Positions 43,209 to 52,600 of a stretch of 64,000 bases of DNA are shown one piece after another. This DNA is from JABDMH01 sp964428345 (GTDB taxonomy: Bacteria; Bacteroidota; Bacteroidia; Chitinophagales; Saprospiraceae): assembly GCA_964428345.1 (NCBI GenBank), contig CAYRYD010000021.1:1-64000 (forward strand), written 5' to 3'. Positions within the stretch are counted from its first letter, which is position 1. Every line of letters starts with the position of its first letter. The translations under genes were made by a program, and so were the position numbers. The notes under the pieces are model-generated. The model saw only the letters and a list, made by a program, of their open reading frames with translations. It made no database searches and was not told the origin of the DNA.

Positions 43209-44960
43209 TTATCCACTGAAGTACACGTAAGCTGCCAGAATCAGGACTAAAACCAACACGGAGGCAACCACGTCTTTCTGAGTGTAACTGGCTTTATTCA
43301 CCGCGCGATCCTCCCTGCTCAGAGTGCCAAAAGTGAGACCCTGAATCTGGGCGTACGCCGGTGGTTCGCTGCTGTAGCTTACTCCGATCATTACCGCGGC
43401 ACTGACCAATAAGATCAAAAGGCTGTAATATTGAAAGAAGATACTGTTGACAACCCACAAAAAGGTATTAGGCTCGTATGATACACCTGACAAAGCTACC
43501 GGTGTATCGACAGCCAGCCGGAAAAGACCCATCGCAAAACCGATGCCCAGTGCCCATAAAGCTCCTTTGGCATTGAGTCGTTTCATGAAAACCCCGAAAA
43601 AAAAGACTACAAAGATCGGAGGAGCCAGATAGCTCTGTACACCCTGCAAGTAATCATATAATCCCCTGCTACCCTGGATAACCGGGATCCACAATAATCC
43701 GATCAATACCATGACCGCGGTAGCGATCCGTCCGATCCGAACCAGCAGCTTTTCAGAAGCTCCGGGATGGAACCGTGAGTAAAAATCCATGGTAAACAGG
43801 GTGGAAGAAGCATTAAAAACCCCGGCAAGTGAACTCATCAGGGCAGCCAGTAACCCGGCTACGACCAGACCACGGATACCGGAGGGCAGAATTGTGGCGA
43901 CCAGCAGTGGAAATGCCTGCTGGGCATTGTGGCTGATCACATTGCCATCGGCATCGAGCAAAACACTACTGATAGCTTCAACCTTGCCGCTTGTAGCCAG
44001 CGCAAAACAAATGATCCCGGGTATGATGAAAATAAAGACCGGAAGAAGCTTTAGGAAGGCAGCCGCAATGGTGCCTCTCCGGGCTTCCGTCAGGTTTGCA
44101 GCAGCCAGTGTGCGCTGGACAATGTACTGGTCGGTACACCAATACCAGAGCCCGATGATCGGAGCGCAAAACAGCATGCTGAGCCAGGGATAGTTATCAT
44201 TGAAATACCAGGCCATTTGAGTATCTGTTCTTACGGGTGACCAGGTACTGTCCATTCCCTCCGGCACAATCGGTTTCCAAAGATTGAACATTTCAGAACC
44301 GGCAATGCTTCTAAGTTCTGCCCAGCCTCCAAGCGCATCCAGACCGTACCAGGTGACCAGGACAGAGCCAAAAATCAGGATGACCGTCTGAATTGCTTCG
44401 GTATAGGCGACAGCCCGCATACCGCCCAGGATGGTATAGGCACCGGTAAGCAGAATGACCAGAATCGATCCAACCCAGAAACTGTTCAGTCCCATAAAGT
44501 CCATTTCCGGCAACAGGACACTGAATACAATGCCTCCGGCAAAAATGCCCACAGCGACCTTGGTCAACACATAAGCTACCAGAGATATCAGTGATAAAAC
44601 CCAGCGGGCGGTCGGTGAAAAACGCCGCTCCAGAAATTCAGGCATGGTAAACACTTTGGAACGCATATAAAAGGGTGCCATCACCCAGCCCAACACCAGC
44701 AGGCACCAGGCATGCAGTTCGTAGTGTGCCAATGCGACGCCGTCTGTTGCCCCCGATCCGGCTAGTCCGACCAGGTGTTCCGATCCGATGTTGGAGGCAA
44801 AGATCGAAGCACCTACCACAAACCAGCCAAGATTCCGTCCGGCCAGAAAGTATTCGGAAGATGTTTCACTTTTTTGTTTGATCACCCACCAGGCAATACC
44901 CAGGATCAGGGAAAAATATGCCAGGATAAGGATCCAGTCTAAGGTGGTTAAAATAGTCAT
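43209..44960 (-). CDS. Sodium/solute symporter, probable arabinose importer
   Basis: This 583-residue SSS-family transporter has about 14 membrane helices. The signature runs through SSEYFLAGRNLGWFVVGASI, ASNIGSEHLVGLAGSGA and later GIRGLVVAGLLAALMSSLAG, the conserved sodium-site region. It most resembles sugar symporters of the SglT type. Its place between the HAD gene and araA, with gaps of 15 and 14 bp, makes L-arabinose the likely substrate. Confidence 0.9.
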   Translation of the reverse strand: MTILTTLDWILILAYFSLILGIAWWVIKQKSETSSEYFLAGRNLGWFVVGASIFASNIGSEHLVGLAGSGATDGVALAHYELHAWCLLVLGWVMAPFYMRSKVFTMPEFLERRFSPTARWVLSLISLVAYVLTKVAVGIFAGGIVFSVLLPEMDFMGLNSFWVGSILVILLTGAYTILGGMRAVAYTEAIQTVILIFGSVLVTWYGLDALGGWAELRSIAGSEMFNLWKPIVPEGMDSTWSPVRTDTQMAWYFNDNYPWLSMLFCAPIIGLWYWCTDQYIVQRTLAAANLTEARRGTIAAAFLKLLPVFIFIIPGIICFALATSGKVEAISSVLLDADGNVISHNAQQAFPLLVATILPSGIRGLVVAGLLAALMSSLAGVFNASSTLFTMDFYSRFHPGASEKLLVRIGRIATAVMVLIGLLWIPVIQGSRGLYDYLQGVQSYLAPPIFVVFFFGVFMKRLNAKGALWALGIGFAMGLFRLAVDTPVALSGVSYEPNTFLWVVNSIFFQYYSLLILLVSAAVMIGVSYSSEPPAYAQIQGLTFGTLSREDRAVNKASYTQKDVVASVLVLVLILAAYVYFSG

Positions 44961-44975
44961 GGTCTTCGTTTTGTT

Positions 44976-45635
44976 TTATGTGGAGTTTGATAAGATCTCC
45001 TGGAGGCTTATTTCGGTATAATCAGTGATAAACCGGAGTATGTGATCAAATTCCCGAAATTCATCCCGGTGGTGGGTGGTGGTGACAATGATAGCCTGAC
45101 AGCCGGCATTTTTAGCGGTCTGGGCCCCAGCCAGGCTGTCTTCAAAGACCAGGCAATTTTCGGGAGGAACACCCATGCTCTCTGCTGCCAGGGTAAAGGT
45201 CTGGGGGTCCGGTTTGCCCCTGGTGACATGACGGGCATGAACAACTGCCTGAAAATATGGACGCAAGCTCAGACGATCCAGTACGAAATCGACATTTTCA
45301 GGAGGAGCGGCTGTACCGATGGCCATGGACAGGCCTTCTGTCCGGGCCGACATCAGGAAGGCCTCCAGACCAGGGATGAGTGTCAACTGATCTGCGAAAA
45401 TCTCCCGGTATTCCGCTTCTTTCTCCCAGGCAATCCTTTTTCTTTCTTCCGGCGTAAAGCGGTCTCCAAACAGGCGTTCGAGTATTTCTTCGTTGACACC
45501 GTGAATATGCTCTTTTACTTGTACCAGAGTCATCTCGATACCCAGGGAGGTAAGCTTTCGCTGCCAGGCTCTGTGGTGTACCATCATATTATCTACCATG
45601 GTTCCATCCATGTCGAAAATCAGTCCCTCAATCAT
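44976..45635 (-). CDS. HAD-family phosphatase/phosphomutase in the arabinose operon
   Basis: This 219-residue HAD hydrolase is of the beta-phosphoglucomutase-like subfamily with an alpha-helical cap. The nucleophile Asp and acid/base Asp are in IFDMDGTMVDN; motif II is AIGTAAPPEN, motif III Lys is in RGKPDPQTF and motif IV acids are in LVFEDSLAGAQ. In an arabinose operon it may remove misphosphorylated or overflow sugar phosphates such as ribulose or xylulose phosphates. It overlaps araD by 4 bp. Confidence 0.87.
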   Translation of the reverse strand: MIEGLIFDMDGTMVDNMMVHHRAWQRKLTSLGIEMTLVQVKEHIHGVNEEILERLFGDRFTPEERKRIAWEKEAEYREIFADQLTLIPGLEAFLMSARTEGLSMAIGTAAPPENVDFVLDRLSLRPYFQAVVHARHVTRGKPDPQTFTLAAESMGVPPENCLVFEDSLAGAQTAKNAGCQAIIVTTTHHRDEFREFDHILRFITDYTEISLQEILSNST

Positions 45636-46336
45636 TGACCGTAGTATGCGTTTTTGCCATGTTTTCGATCGTAGTGTTTTTTAATGAGGGAAGGTTTGAG
45701 CCTTTTCACCGCAGGATCCAATGTACAGCTAATAAAAGCCATCTTGGCCAGCTGTTCGAGTATGACACTGTTGTACACGGCTTTGGCTACATTACTTCCC
45801 CAGGTAAAGGGTGCGTGGTTGGCAACCAGAACCATTTCAATTTCCCGGGGATCCAGACGTTGTTTTTCAAAGGCATTGATGATCTGAAACCCGGTTTCAT
45901 ATTCATAATCCCCTTCAATCATCACATCAGTCATTACGGGGGCACAGGGCACATCAACAGTCAGGTGGTCTGCATGGGTGGTACCAAGAATCGGGATCTT
46001 TTTCTGGGTTTGTGCCCATGCCGTCGCATAAGTCGAGTGGGTGTGAGCGATACCTCCGATAAAATCCCAGGTTTTATACAATACCGCGTGTGTTTTTGTA
46101 TCGGAAGATGGACGCATAGCACCTTCCACTATGTGGTTTTCAAAGTCGACAACCACCATGTGATCGGGATGTAGTTCCTGGTAGGGTATTCCACTTGGTT
46201 TGATGGCAAAAACGCCGGCCTCCCGGTCTACGGCACTGGCATTCCCAAAGGTAAAAATAACCAAGCCATGGGCAGGTAATTGCATATTGGCTTCGTAGCA
46301 TTCTTCCCTGAGCTGTTTATATTTTCCCATGGCCAT
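45632..46336 (-). CDS. araD: L-ribulose-5-phosphate 4-epimerase
   Basis: This 234-residue class II aldolase-fold epimerase makes D-xylulose 5-phosphate from L-ribulose 5-phosphate. Family features are ANMQLPAHGLVIFTFGNAS, FAIKPSGIPYQEL, the zinc histidines in GGIAHTHSTYATAWAQ, TTHADHLTVDVP and the C-terminal His segment NHAPFTWG. The length is typical. It starts 3 bp after araB and its stop overlaps the HAD gene by 4 bp. Confidence 0.96.
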   Translation of the reverse strand: MAMGKYKQLREECYEANMQLPAHGLVIFTFGNASAVDREAGVFAIKPSGIPYQELHPDHMVVVDFENHIVEGAMRPSSDTKTHAVLYKTWDFIGGIAHTHSTYATAWAQTQKKIPILGTTHADHLTVDVPCAPVMTDVMIEGDYEYETGFQIINAFEKQRLDPREIEMVLVANHAPFTWGSNVAKAVYNSVILEQLAKMAFISCTLDPAVKRLKPSLIKKHYDRKHGKNAYYGQ

Positions 46337-46339
46337 GAT

Positions 46340-48013
46340 TCAGAGGTTTAACTTTTCAATGGTACTACCCAACTGCAGGTATTTTCCGTATATCCTATCA
46401 TAGGTAGCTACCAGATCTGGTTCAGGCAGATATTCGCTATCGAAACCGGAACCCATCTTTTGCATAGCCGCTTCAACGGTGTTATAAACTCCGGCAGCAG
46501 TTGCTGCAAACATCCCCGCCCCAAGGGCACATGTCTGCTCGGACTGGGCAATCCGGATCGGTCTGTTGAGGATATTGGCCATGGTCTGCATGATAAAAGG
46601 TGATTTTTTTGCCACTCCTCCCAGGCCAATTATGCCCTTTATAGGGATTCCTTCCGATTGAAAACGGTCGACGATGCTCCGGGCTCCAAAACAGGTAGCC
46701 TCAACCAGTGCCCGGAAGATCCCGGGAGCATCACTGCCAAGTCCTAAACCGGCAATCACCCCTTTCAGGGTCTGGTCAGCATCGGGTGTGCGTCGTCCAT
46801 TCAGCCAGTCGATGGCAATGATCGATGATTCCCCGGGATCCACTTTACGGGCCGCATCTGTCAGGGCCGGAATCATTTTTTCCAGCGCTTCTGAGATCAG
46901 AGCATTTCTCTGATCCTCGGAGATCAGGTCGCTCTTTGCCACCACTTGCTCCAGGGGCCAGCTGATCATTTTCCGGAACCAGGCATAGACATCGCCAAAG
47001 GCCGATTGTCCGGCTTCAAGACCAATCATGCCCGGTAGGACGGAGCCATCTACCTGACCGCAAATGCCCTGAACCAGGGTGTCACCAATTTCTTGAACAG
47101 GGGCAACCAGCATGTCACACGTGGAAGTGCCCATCACTTTACTGAGGTAGTAGGGTTCAATTTGACCACCGACCGCACCCATGTGGGCATCAAAAGCTCC
47201 TACTGCAACGATAACGTCCGGACTGAGGCCCAACCGGGATGCCCATTCGGGAGAAAGGGTTCCGGCTGCCCGATCACTCGTAAAGGTCTCCCTGTACAAA
47301 CGGTGGGTTAATCCATCCAGCAAGGGATCCAACGCCCTAAAAAATTCATTGGGAGGCAAACCTCCAAAATTTTCATGCCACAAGGCTTTATGGCCGGCAG
47401 CACACCGGCTCCTTTTCATGGCATGGACATCGGTTCCTCCCGTAAGGGCAAAGGGTATCCAATCACAATGTTCGACCCAGGAATAAGCGGCTTCCCGGAT
47501 CTTATGGTCTATCCGGATCACATGAAGCAGTTTTGCCCAAAACCATTCGGAAGAATAGATACCGCCTGAATACCGTGTGTAATCGGTGTCCCAACGGGAA
47601 GACAAATGATTGATTTCTTCGGCTTCCCGGATCGCGGTATGGTCCTTCCAGAGGATGAACATCGCATTGGGGTTATCCTGAAATGGAGGTGAAAGGGCCA
47701 GCGGAGTCCCGGTCCGGTCGACGGCTACCGGGGTAGACCCGGTGGTATCAATGCCGATACCCACCACCTGGTGGCGGTATTCGGGCAATGTGCTCCTCAT
47801 CATCTGTTGAATCGCTTCGGCCAAAGATTCGGTATAGTCGAGCGGATGTTGCCTCCACTGATTTTTGGCAGGATCGCAATACAAGCCTGAGTGCCAACGC
47901 CGATAGGTGGCCACTGCAGTGCTGATCTCCGCACCATTGGTGGTGTCCACCAGCACTGTACGTACGGAATCGGTACCGTAATCCACTCCTATGACCAGCT
48001 TATGTGTACTCAT
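46340..48013 (-). CDS. araB: L-ribulokinase
   Basis: This 557-residue FGGY-family kinase phosphorylates L-ribulose. The N-terminal ATPase motif is VIGVDYGTDSVRTVLVDTTN; the substrate region has YSSEWFWAKLLH and EHCDWIPFALTGG; the catalytic Asp is in VAVGAFDAHMGAVGG; the C-terminal domain has GIIGLGGVAKKSPFIMQTMA. It is the first gene of the leftward operon. A 7-bp inverted repeat lies 96 bp upstream. No AraR-type regulator gene is seen in the window. Confidence 0.96.
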   Translation of the reverse strand: MSTHKLVIGVDYGTDSVRTVLVDTTNGAEISTAVATYRRWHSGLYCDPAKNQWRQHPLDYTESLAEAIQQMMRSTLPEYRHQVVGIGIDTTGSTPVAVDRTGTPLALSPPFQDNPNAMFILWKDHTAIREAEEINHLSSRWDTDYTRYSGGIYSSEWFWAKLLHVIRIDHKIREAAYSWVEHCDWIPFALTGGTDVHAMKRSRCAAGHKALWHENFGGLPPNEFFRALDPLLDGLTHRLYRETFTSDRAAGTLSPEWASRLGLSPDVIVAVGAFDAHMGAVGGQIEPYYLSKVMGTSTCDMLVAPVQEIGDTLVQGICGQVDGSVLPGMIGLEAGQSAFGDVYAWFRKMISWPLEQVVAKSDLISEDQRNALISEALEKMIPALTDAARKVDPGESSIIAIDWLNGRRTPDADQTLKGVIAGLGLGSDAPGIFRALVEATCFGARSIVDRFQSEGIPIKGIIGLGGVAKKSPFIMQTMANILNRPIRIAQSEQTCALGAGMFAATAAGVYNTVEAAMQKMGSGFDSEYLPEPDLVATYDRIYGKYLQLGSTIEKLNL

Positions 48014-48375
48014 CGCAGTGATAACCAGGCAGTGATTGAGACAAAATCAGCTCCAAAATAAATAAATTTGCTCTTTACCGGGCGTCCGTTGCACATTCCC
48101 TGAATCACACCATGATAGTTCATGGTAAACGATGACGGATTTCAAAATTCAGGTTGATGAAATCCCTGCAACTCGTCCTGATTTTGGCTGTCTTAGCCGC
48201 TGAGTGCAGTTCAAAACGCCTGATTTTAGCCATGGAGTGAATCTATCCGCCTTGTATCAGTAAGCTTCAACATATCAAGACTATTTTCTGCAGGTCTGCC
48301 CAACAGGATTTTGAACGGATTTTTATTAACTTGATGAGCTGGCTTCTAAACTAATTCCAAAACTAATGGATATCC
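48014..48375. other. Divergent gap between araB and the PAS gene
   Basis: This 362-bp gap holds a perfect inverted repeat, ACCATGA-TAGT-TCATGGT, at 48109-48126, a candidate operator for araB. A rightward -7 match, TAAATTTG, lies at 48063-48070. The leftward near-match TTATTTTG (48061-48054) could serve araB. A 27-codon frame with a hydrophobic start lies at 48157-48240. The rest shows nothing recognisable. Confidence 0.4.
48157..48240 (+). CDS. Possible 27-residue membrane or signal peptide
   Basis: ATG at 48157 opens a short frame encoding a hydrophobic peptide with a charged start and a single Cys (MKSLQLVLILAVLAAECSSK, then RLILAME). It looks like the signal region of a lipoprotein that stops early, although Glu just before the Cys is a poor lipobox. 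It may be the remnant of a lipoprotein gene or a tiny peptide. It is too short to support on its own. Confidence 0.2.
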   Translation: MKSLQLVLILAVLAAECSSKRLILAME

Positions 48376-48771
48376 ATGGCTCATGACATCGAGATCATCT
48401 TAAGCCGGCAGTGGGCTGATTGCCTTTCCATGCCAGTATTTATCGTTGATCCACATGGTACGCTTTTGTTCTACAATGAACCGGCCGAGAATATTTTGGG
48501 TCGTCGATTTTCGGATACCGGTACCATGCCGGTGGAGGAATGGTCCTCGATGTTTCAACCCTACGATGACGAGATGAAAGTACTGAACCCAGGTGATTTG
48601 CCCCTGGTCCAAACTATATATGGTAAAGAACCTGCACATGGTTCTTTCTGGATTCGAAATTTAAGCGGACATTCCTATAAACTGGCGGTTACGTCTTTTC
48701 CAATAATTGGCAGGGGAAATCGCTTTTCGGGTGCCATCGCAATATTCTGGACTGATCACAATCAACAATGA
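48376..48771 (+). CDS. Single PAS-domain protein
   Basis: This 131-residue protein consists of one PAS domain: LSMPVFIVDPHGTLLFYNEPAENILGR is the usual first strand-helix segment (residues 17-44), and HSYKLAVTSFPIIGRGNRFSG forms the last strands. There is no output domain, so it must act through a partner. Its stop overlaps the start of the metallo-beta-lactamase-fold gene by 4 bp (ATGA), implying coupled translation and a shared function. The ligand is unknown. Confidence 0.82.
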   Translation: MAHDIEIILSRQWADCLSMPVFIVDPHGTLLFYNEPAENILGRRFSDTGTMPVEEWSSMFQPYDDEMKVLNPGDLPLVQTIYGKEPAHGSFWIRNLSGHSYKLAVTSFPIIGRGNRFSGAIAIFWTDHNQQ

Positions 48772-49604
48772 AAGTACGAATATTGGGGGCCCGGGGATCA
48801 CACCCGGTATCAAATCAGTTCAGCACCTATTACGGTGGGAGTACCTCCTGCGTACAGGTTAGTTCCGCTGATGAGACAATCATGATGGATGCCGGTACTG
48901 GTATTGTCAATTTCGAACGGCACCTCACTGGTTGGGATACCAAAGTTCATCATATTCTCCTGACGCATTTGCATATGGATCATATTCAGGGGTTGGGATT
49001 TTTTGATCCACTTTTTGACACCCGGATGGATGTCCATATCTGGGGTCCGGGTGGTATTGGAGAATCCCTATCGGAGCGACTTAAGAGATTTCTTTCCCCG
49101 CCTCTTTTCCCGGTGACCATGCGGGATATTCCCAGTAAGCTACACATTCATGAACTAACCGGAAGCACATTTGAAATCGGATGTTTTCGGATCACCAACG
49201 CCTTTGTGTCTCATCCGGGACCAACCTTAGGCTACCGGATCAATGACGGAAAGCGGTCCGTGGCCTATCTGCCGGATCATGAACCGGTGCTTGGTAAACC
49301 GGCACTTCCGGAAGATAACGATTGGTTATCGGGATTTGATCTGGCAGATGGCTGTGATCTTCTCATTCATGATGCCCAATACAGTATGGATGAATACCAG
49401 AATAAAATTGGTTGGGGCCATAGTTCGATGCATCATGCTGCAGAGTTTGCTGCAAGGACTCAGGTTGGAAGACTGCTCATGTTCCATCATGATCCTGCTC
49501 ATACCGACACAATACTCAAGGACCTGTACGATCAATTGATGTCCCAAAATACATATCCTTCTCCGGTCGAGCTGGCAAAGGAAGGTGAGGAAATTATCCT
49601 GTAG
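48768..49604 (+). CDS. Metallo-beta-lactamase-fold phosphodiesterase-like hydrolase
   Basis: This 278-residue MBL-fold enzyme has the zinc motif TH-x-H-x-D-H (LLTHLHMDHIQGL), a further His in AFVSHPGPTLGYRI, the bridging Asp in LLIHDAQYS and the last His in MFHHDPAHTD. The start (VRILGARGSHPV) and the G-S/T-x-C segment (YYGGSTSCVQV) match the PhnP/RNase Z-like phosphodiesterase group. It likely cleaves a cyclic or phosphodiester compound in the cytosol. Coupling to the PAS gene suggests that signal input controls its activity or its substrate. Confidence 0.87.
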   Translation: MKVRILGARGSHPVSNQFSTYYGGSTSCVQVSSADETIMMDAGTGIVNFERHLTGWDTKVHHILLTHLHMDHIQGLGFFDPLFDTRMDVHIWGPGGIGESLSERLKRFLSPPLFPVTMRDIPSKLHIHELTGSTFEIGCFRITNAFVSHPGPTLGYRINDGKRSVAYLPDHEPVLGKPALPEDNDWLSGFDLADGCDLLIHDAQYSMDEYQNKIGWGHSSMHHAAEFAARTQVGRLLMFHHDPAHTDTILKDLYDQLMSQNTYPSPVELAKEGEEIIL

Positions 49605-49685
49605 AGCCACCCTCTGAAGACCTGCTGTCTGTTGGACTCTCAATGACTACCAGTTAAATTAAGGTGAATCCAGACCGGCTAAGTT

Positions 49686-52600
49686 TTAGTTTACCAACTG
49701 TTTGGGATGTTCCATTAATAGTTCTTCTACAGAATAGAATCCTTTTTTCATGGCAGTCTCGGTACGGATCTCCCTCACTTTTTCAGGGGTAACCACCGAG
49801 GCCCGGTTGGTAAAGCTATTCCGCACGTAGGTCAATACGGCGGCAATTTCCTCATCAGTCATCAATCCGCCAAAGGGCGTCATCGGAACATTACCCGGAT
49901 ATTCTTTGCCCTTGATTTCAATAGGTCCCATCATACCATGCAGGACCAGCTTTATTAAACGATCCTGGCTGCCCAATACCCACTCGGTGCCGGATAGGGG
50001 AGGAAAACCCGAAGCAGTCAGGCCATTTCCATCCGGTTGATGGCAGGTTACACAATATCCGTCTTGTTCATACAGTTCCTTTCCTTTAAAATAGAGCTCG
50101 CGGTCGGTTCCTTTGAGATGGGTGGCCACTTCCTCTTCTTCGTCCTTTTCCTTTTCTACCGGGTGCCCGTTTAAATGAGCCAGGGAGGTTTCGTATGCGT
50201 GCACAATCCACTCATCCATAGGCTTTTTACCGGCTTCCAGAACAATGGGTATTCCCCTGGTGGGCTCGAGCCAGGAAGCAGCGATAATGGCTTCCAGACG
50301 GACCCTTCCATGATCGTCCTGAGCTGCCTGCAGCAGATAGTCTCCGAGGCTGGCAACCTGATGGCCGGAATAACGCAATACCCGTACGGCTGCTGCACGG
50401 GCCCGGAAATCGTTGGCCTGAAGTAGTTGACGCAGCAGGGTCTCGTCTACCTGGTTCAGCCCCCAACTTACCCAGAGACCTTCCAGGAGATGATGCTCAT
50501 ATCGGGGATCACTTTTATCCAACTGATCGGCCCAAATTCGCAGACGGGCAAGTACTTCCCCTGCATCCCTGCTCCTCAATTCCCGTCTGGTACGGTATCG
50601 GGTACGGTATTCCGGCAGCCTGAGATTGTCAAGGAGTTCATCGATGGTAGCTCCGTCAATTTTAGCCGGGGTGACCAACGGCCGGGAAGGATAGGTAACC
50701 CGGTAGATTCTGCCATGTACATGATCCCGCAACGGATCCCGGGCATTGTGTTGCATATGGCCGATCAGAATGTTGTGCCAGTCGATAATATAGAGTGAGC
50801 CATCAGGAGCAAACTCCATGTCAACAGGTCGGAAATTTTTATCATCACTCCTGACCAGGTCGAGGTCATGCCGGCTTTCATATCCAGTACCTTCGTCAAC
50901 CATGGTATGCATTTTAGTGCCCAGAAAACCGATCGTATTGTTGATCAGCAAATCACCCTGAACTTCGTCCGGAAAATGGCGGCTGGACACAAACTCCAAT
51001 CCGGATGTAGGCCGTACCCGGTGGGCATCTTCGATGAGATTCATGGATTTATGGGTAGCAATACCGTACCGGGGTTTTACCGAGCCTGGCAACATCCAGC
51101 GCACATCCGGTCCTGAGGTTTCAGCAAAGAAATGTTGTCCCCACTCGTCAAAGGCTATGCCCCAGGGATTTGGGATGGATAGCTGAGCTGTACGCTCGAG
51201 CTGGCGTCGTTGGGGTTGGTATCGGTAAAAACCTCCATTGGTAGCCCTTACCGGACCATAGGAAGTTTCAACATTGGTATGGAGAAAAACACCTTCACCC
51301 ATAAAAATGGCCCCGGAAGGATCCGCTACAAAGGCACTGATGGCATGATGGGTATCGTGGTCGTCAAAGCCGCTGAGAATGATTTCCTTTTTATCAGCCT
51401 TATCATCGCCATCGGTATCACTCAGCAGCACCAGGTGCGGTGCCTGTGATACATACACCCCTTCAGGAGCGAATTCAAATCCGATGGGCAAATGAAGGTG
51501 ATCGGCAAATATGGTCTGCTTGTCAGCCCGGCCATCTCCATCAAGATCTTCCAGAATGAGAATTTTATCATTGGGTTTGGCATCACCCGGACGGTAGTGG
51601 GGATAACTTGGCATGACGGAGACCCATAACCGTCCCTTATTGTCAAAAGACAATTGGACCGGATTTGCCAGATCTGGAAATTCCCGCTCTGAAGCAAACA
51701 ACTCGATACGGTAGCCGGTAGGCACATGCAGGGTTTGAAGGGCATCATCGCCATAGAGGTATTCGGTAGAACCATTTTTTTCACTCGGAACATAGTTGGT
51801 CTCTACCGGTGGCAACGTACTGGTTCTGGCATCTGCAGATGCCAGGTCCATCGTTTTCCCATGGGCAATTTGCCAGATAGCCGTATCCCGGATGGCGGTC
51901 ATCTCCCGGATTTTCTGAAGCTCGGCCGGATAATTGTCCGGACCGAAAGGTTCGTACCTGCGACCAAAGACATGCACTCCGTTAGGAATTTTATAGTCGT
52001 TGTGCCAAAACCAGTTTTTCTCCTGTACGGCAGCCCGAATGGCGTCCCGGTGCTTTCGGGCCCGGGCTTTCCTTTGACCGAAGAGGGCGTCACTGAGGTG
52101 TTTGGCCAGTAACTGATAACCCTGGTCATTGAGTTGTGAACCATCAATCGTGAGGGGTTCATCGTGGCTGGCATACCATTCGAGTGATGGATGGAATACA
52201 TCGATGAAGAAGACACTATTACCTGAAGCTACCTCTTTCATGGCCTCGGTGTACAAGGCAAGGTTAGCATTGGTAGAAACTCCATCGGGTACATCCATAT
52301 CGGCAGACCGGTCTTCCATGGCAATGGGAGAAATCAGTGCCAGCTGGGGTGCCTCCCGGCCATTGTATTTTTGGGTAAAGGTATGCCGGATAAAAGCTTC
52401 CAGTTCAGCTTTATAGGTGTCGAGATTGTCAGGGCCATCGAAGGCTTCATTAAATCCAAAAAAGCCGATCACGATATCAGCTTGGTGCCGGGTAAGCCAT
52501 TCATCGGGTGTTTCAAAATGCCCCTGGCTTCCGCTATTCTGAGCCAGTTCTTTCTGAAACTTTCCGGCACCGGGAAAAGCCCAGGGAGAGACCCTTCCCG

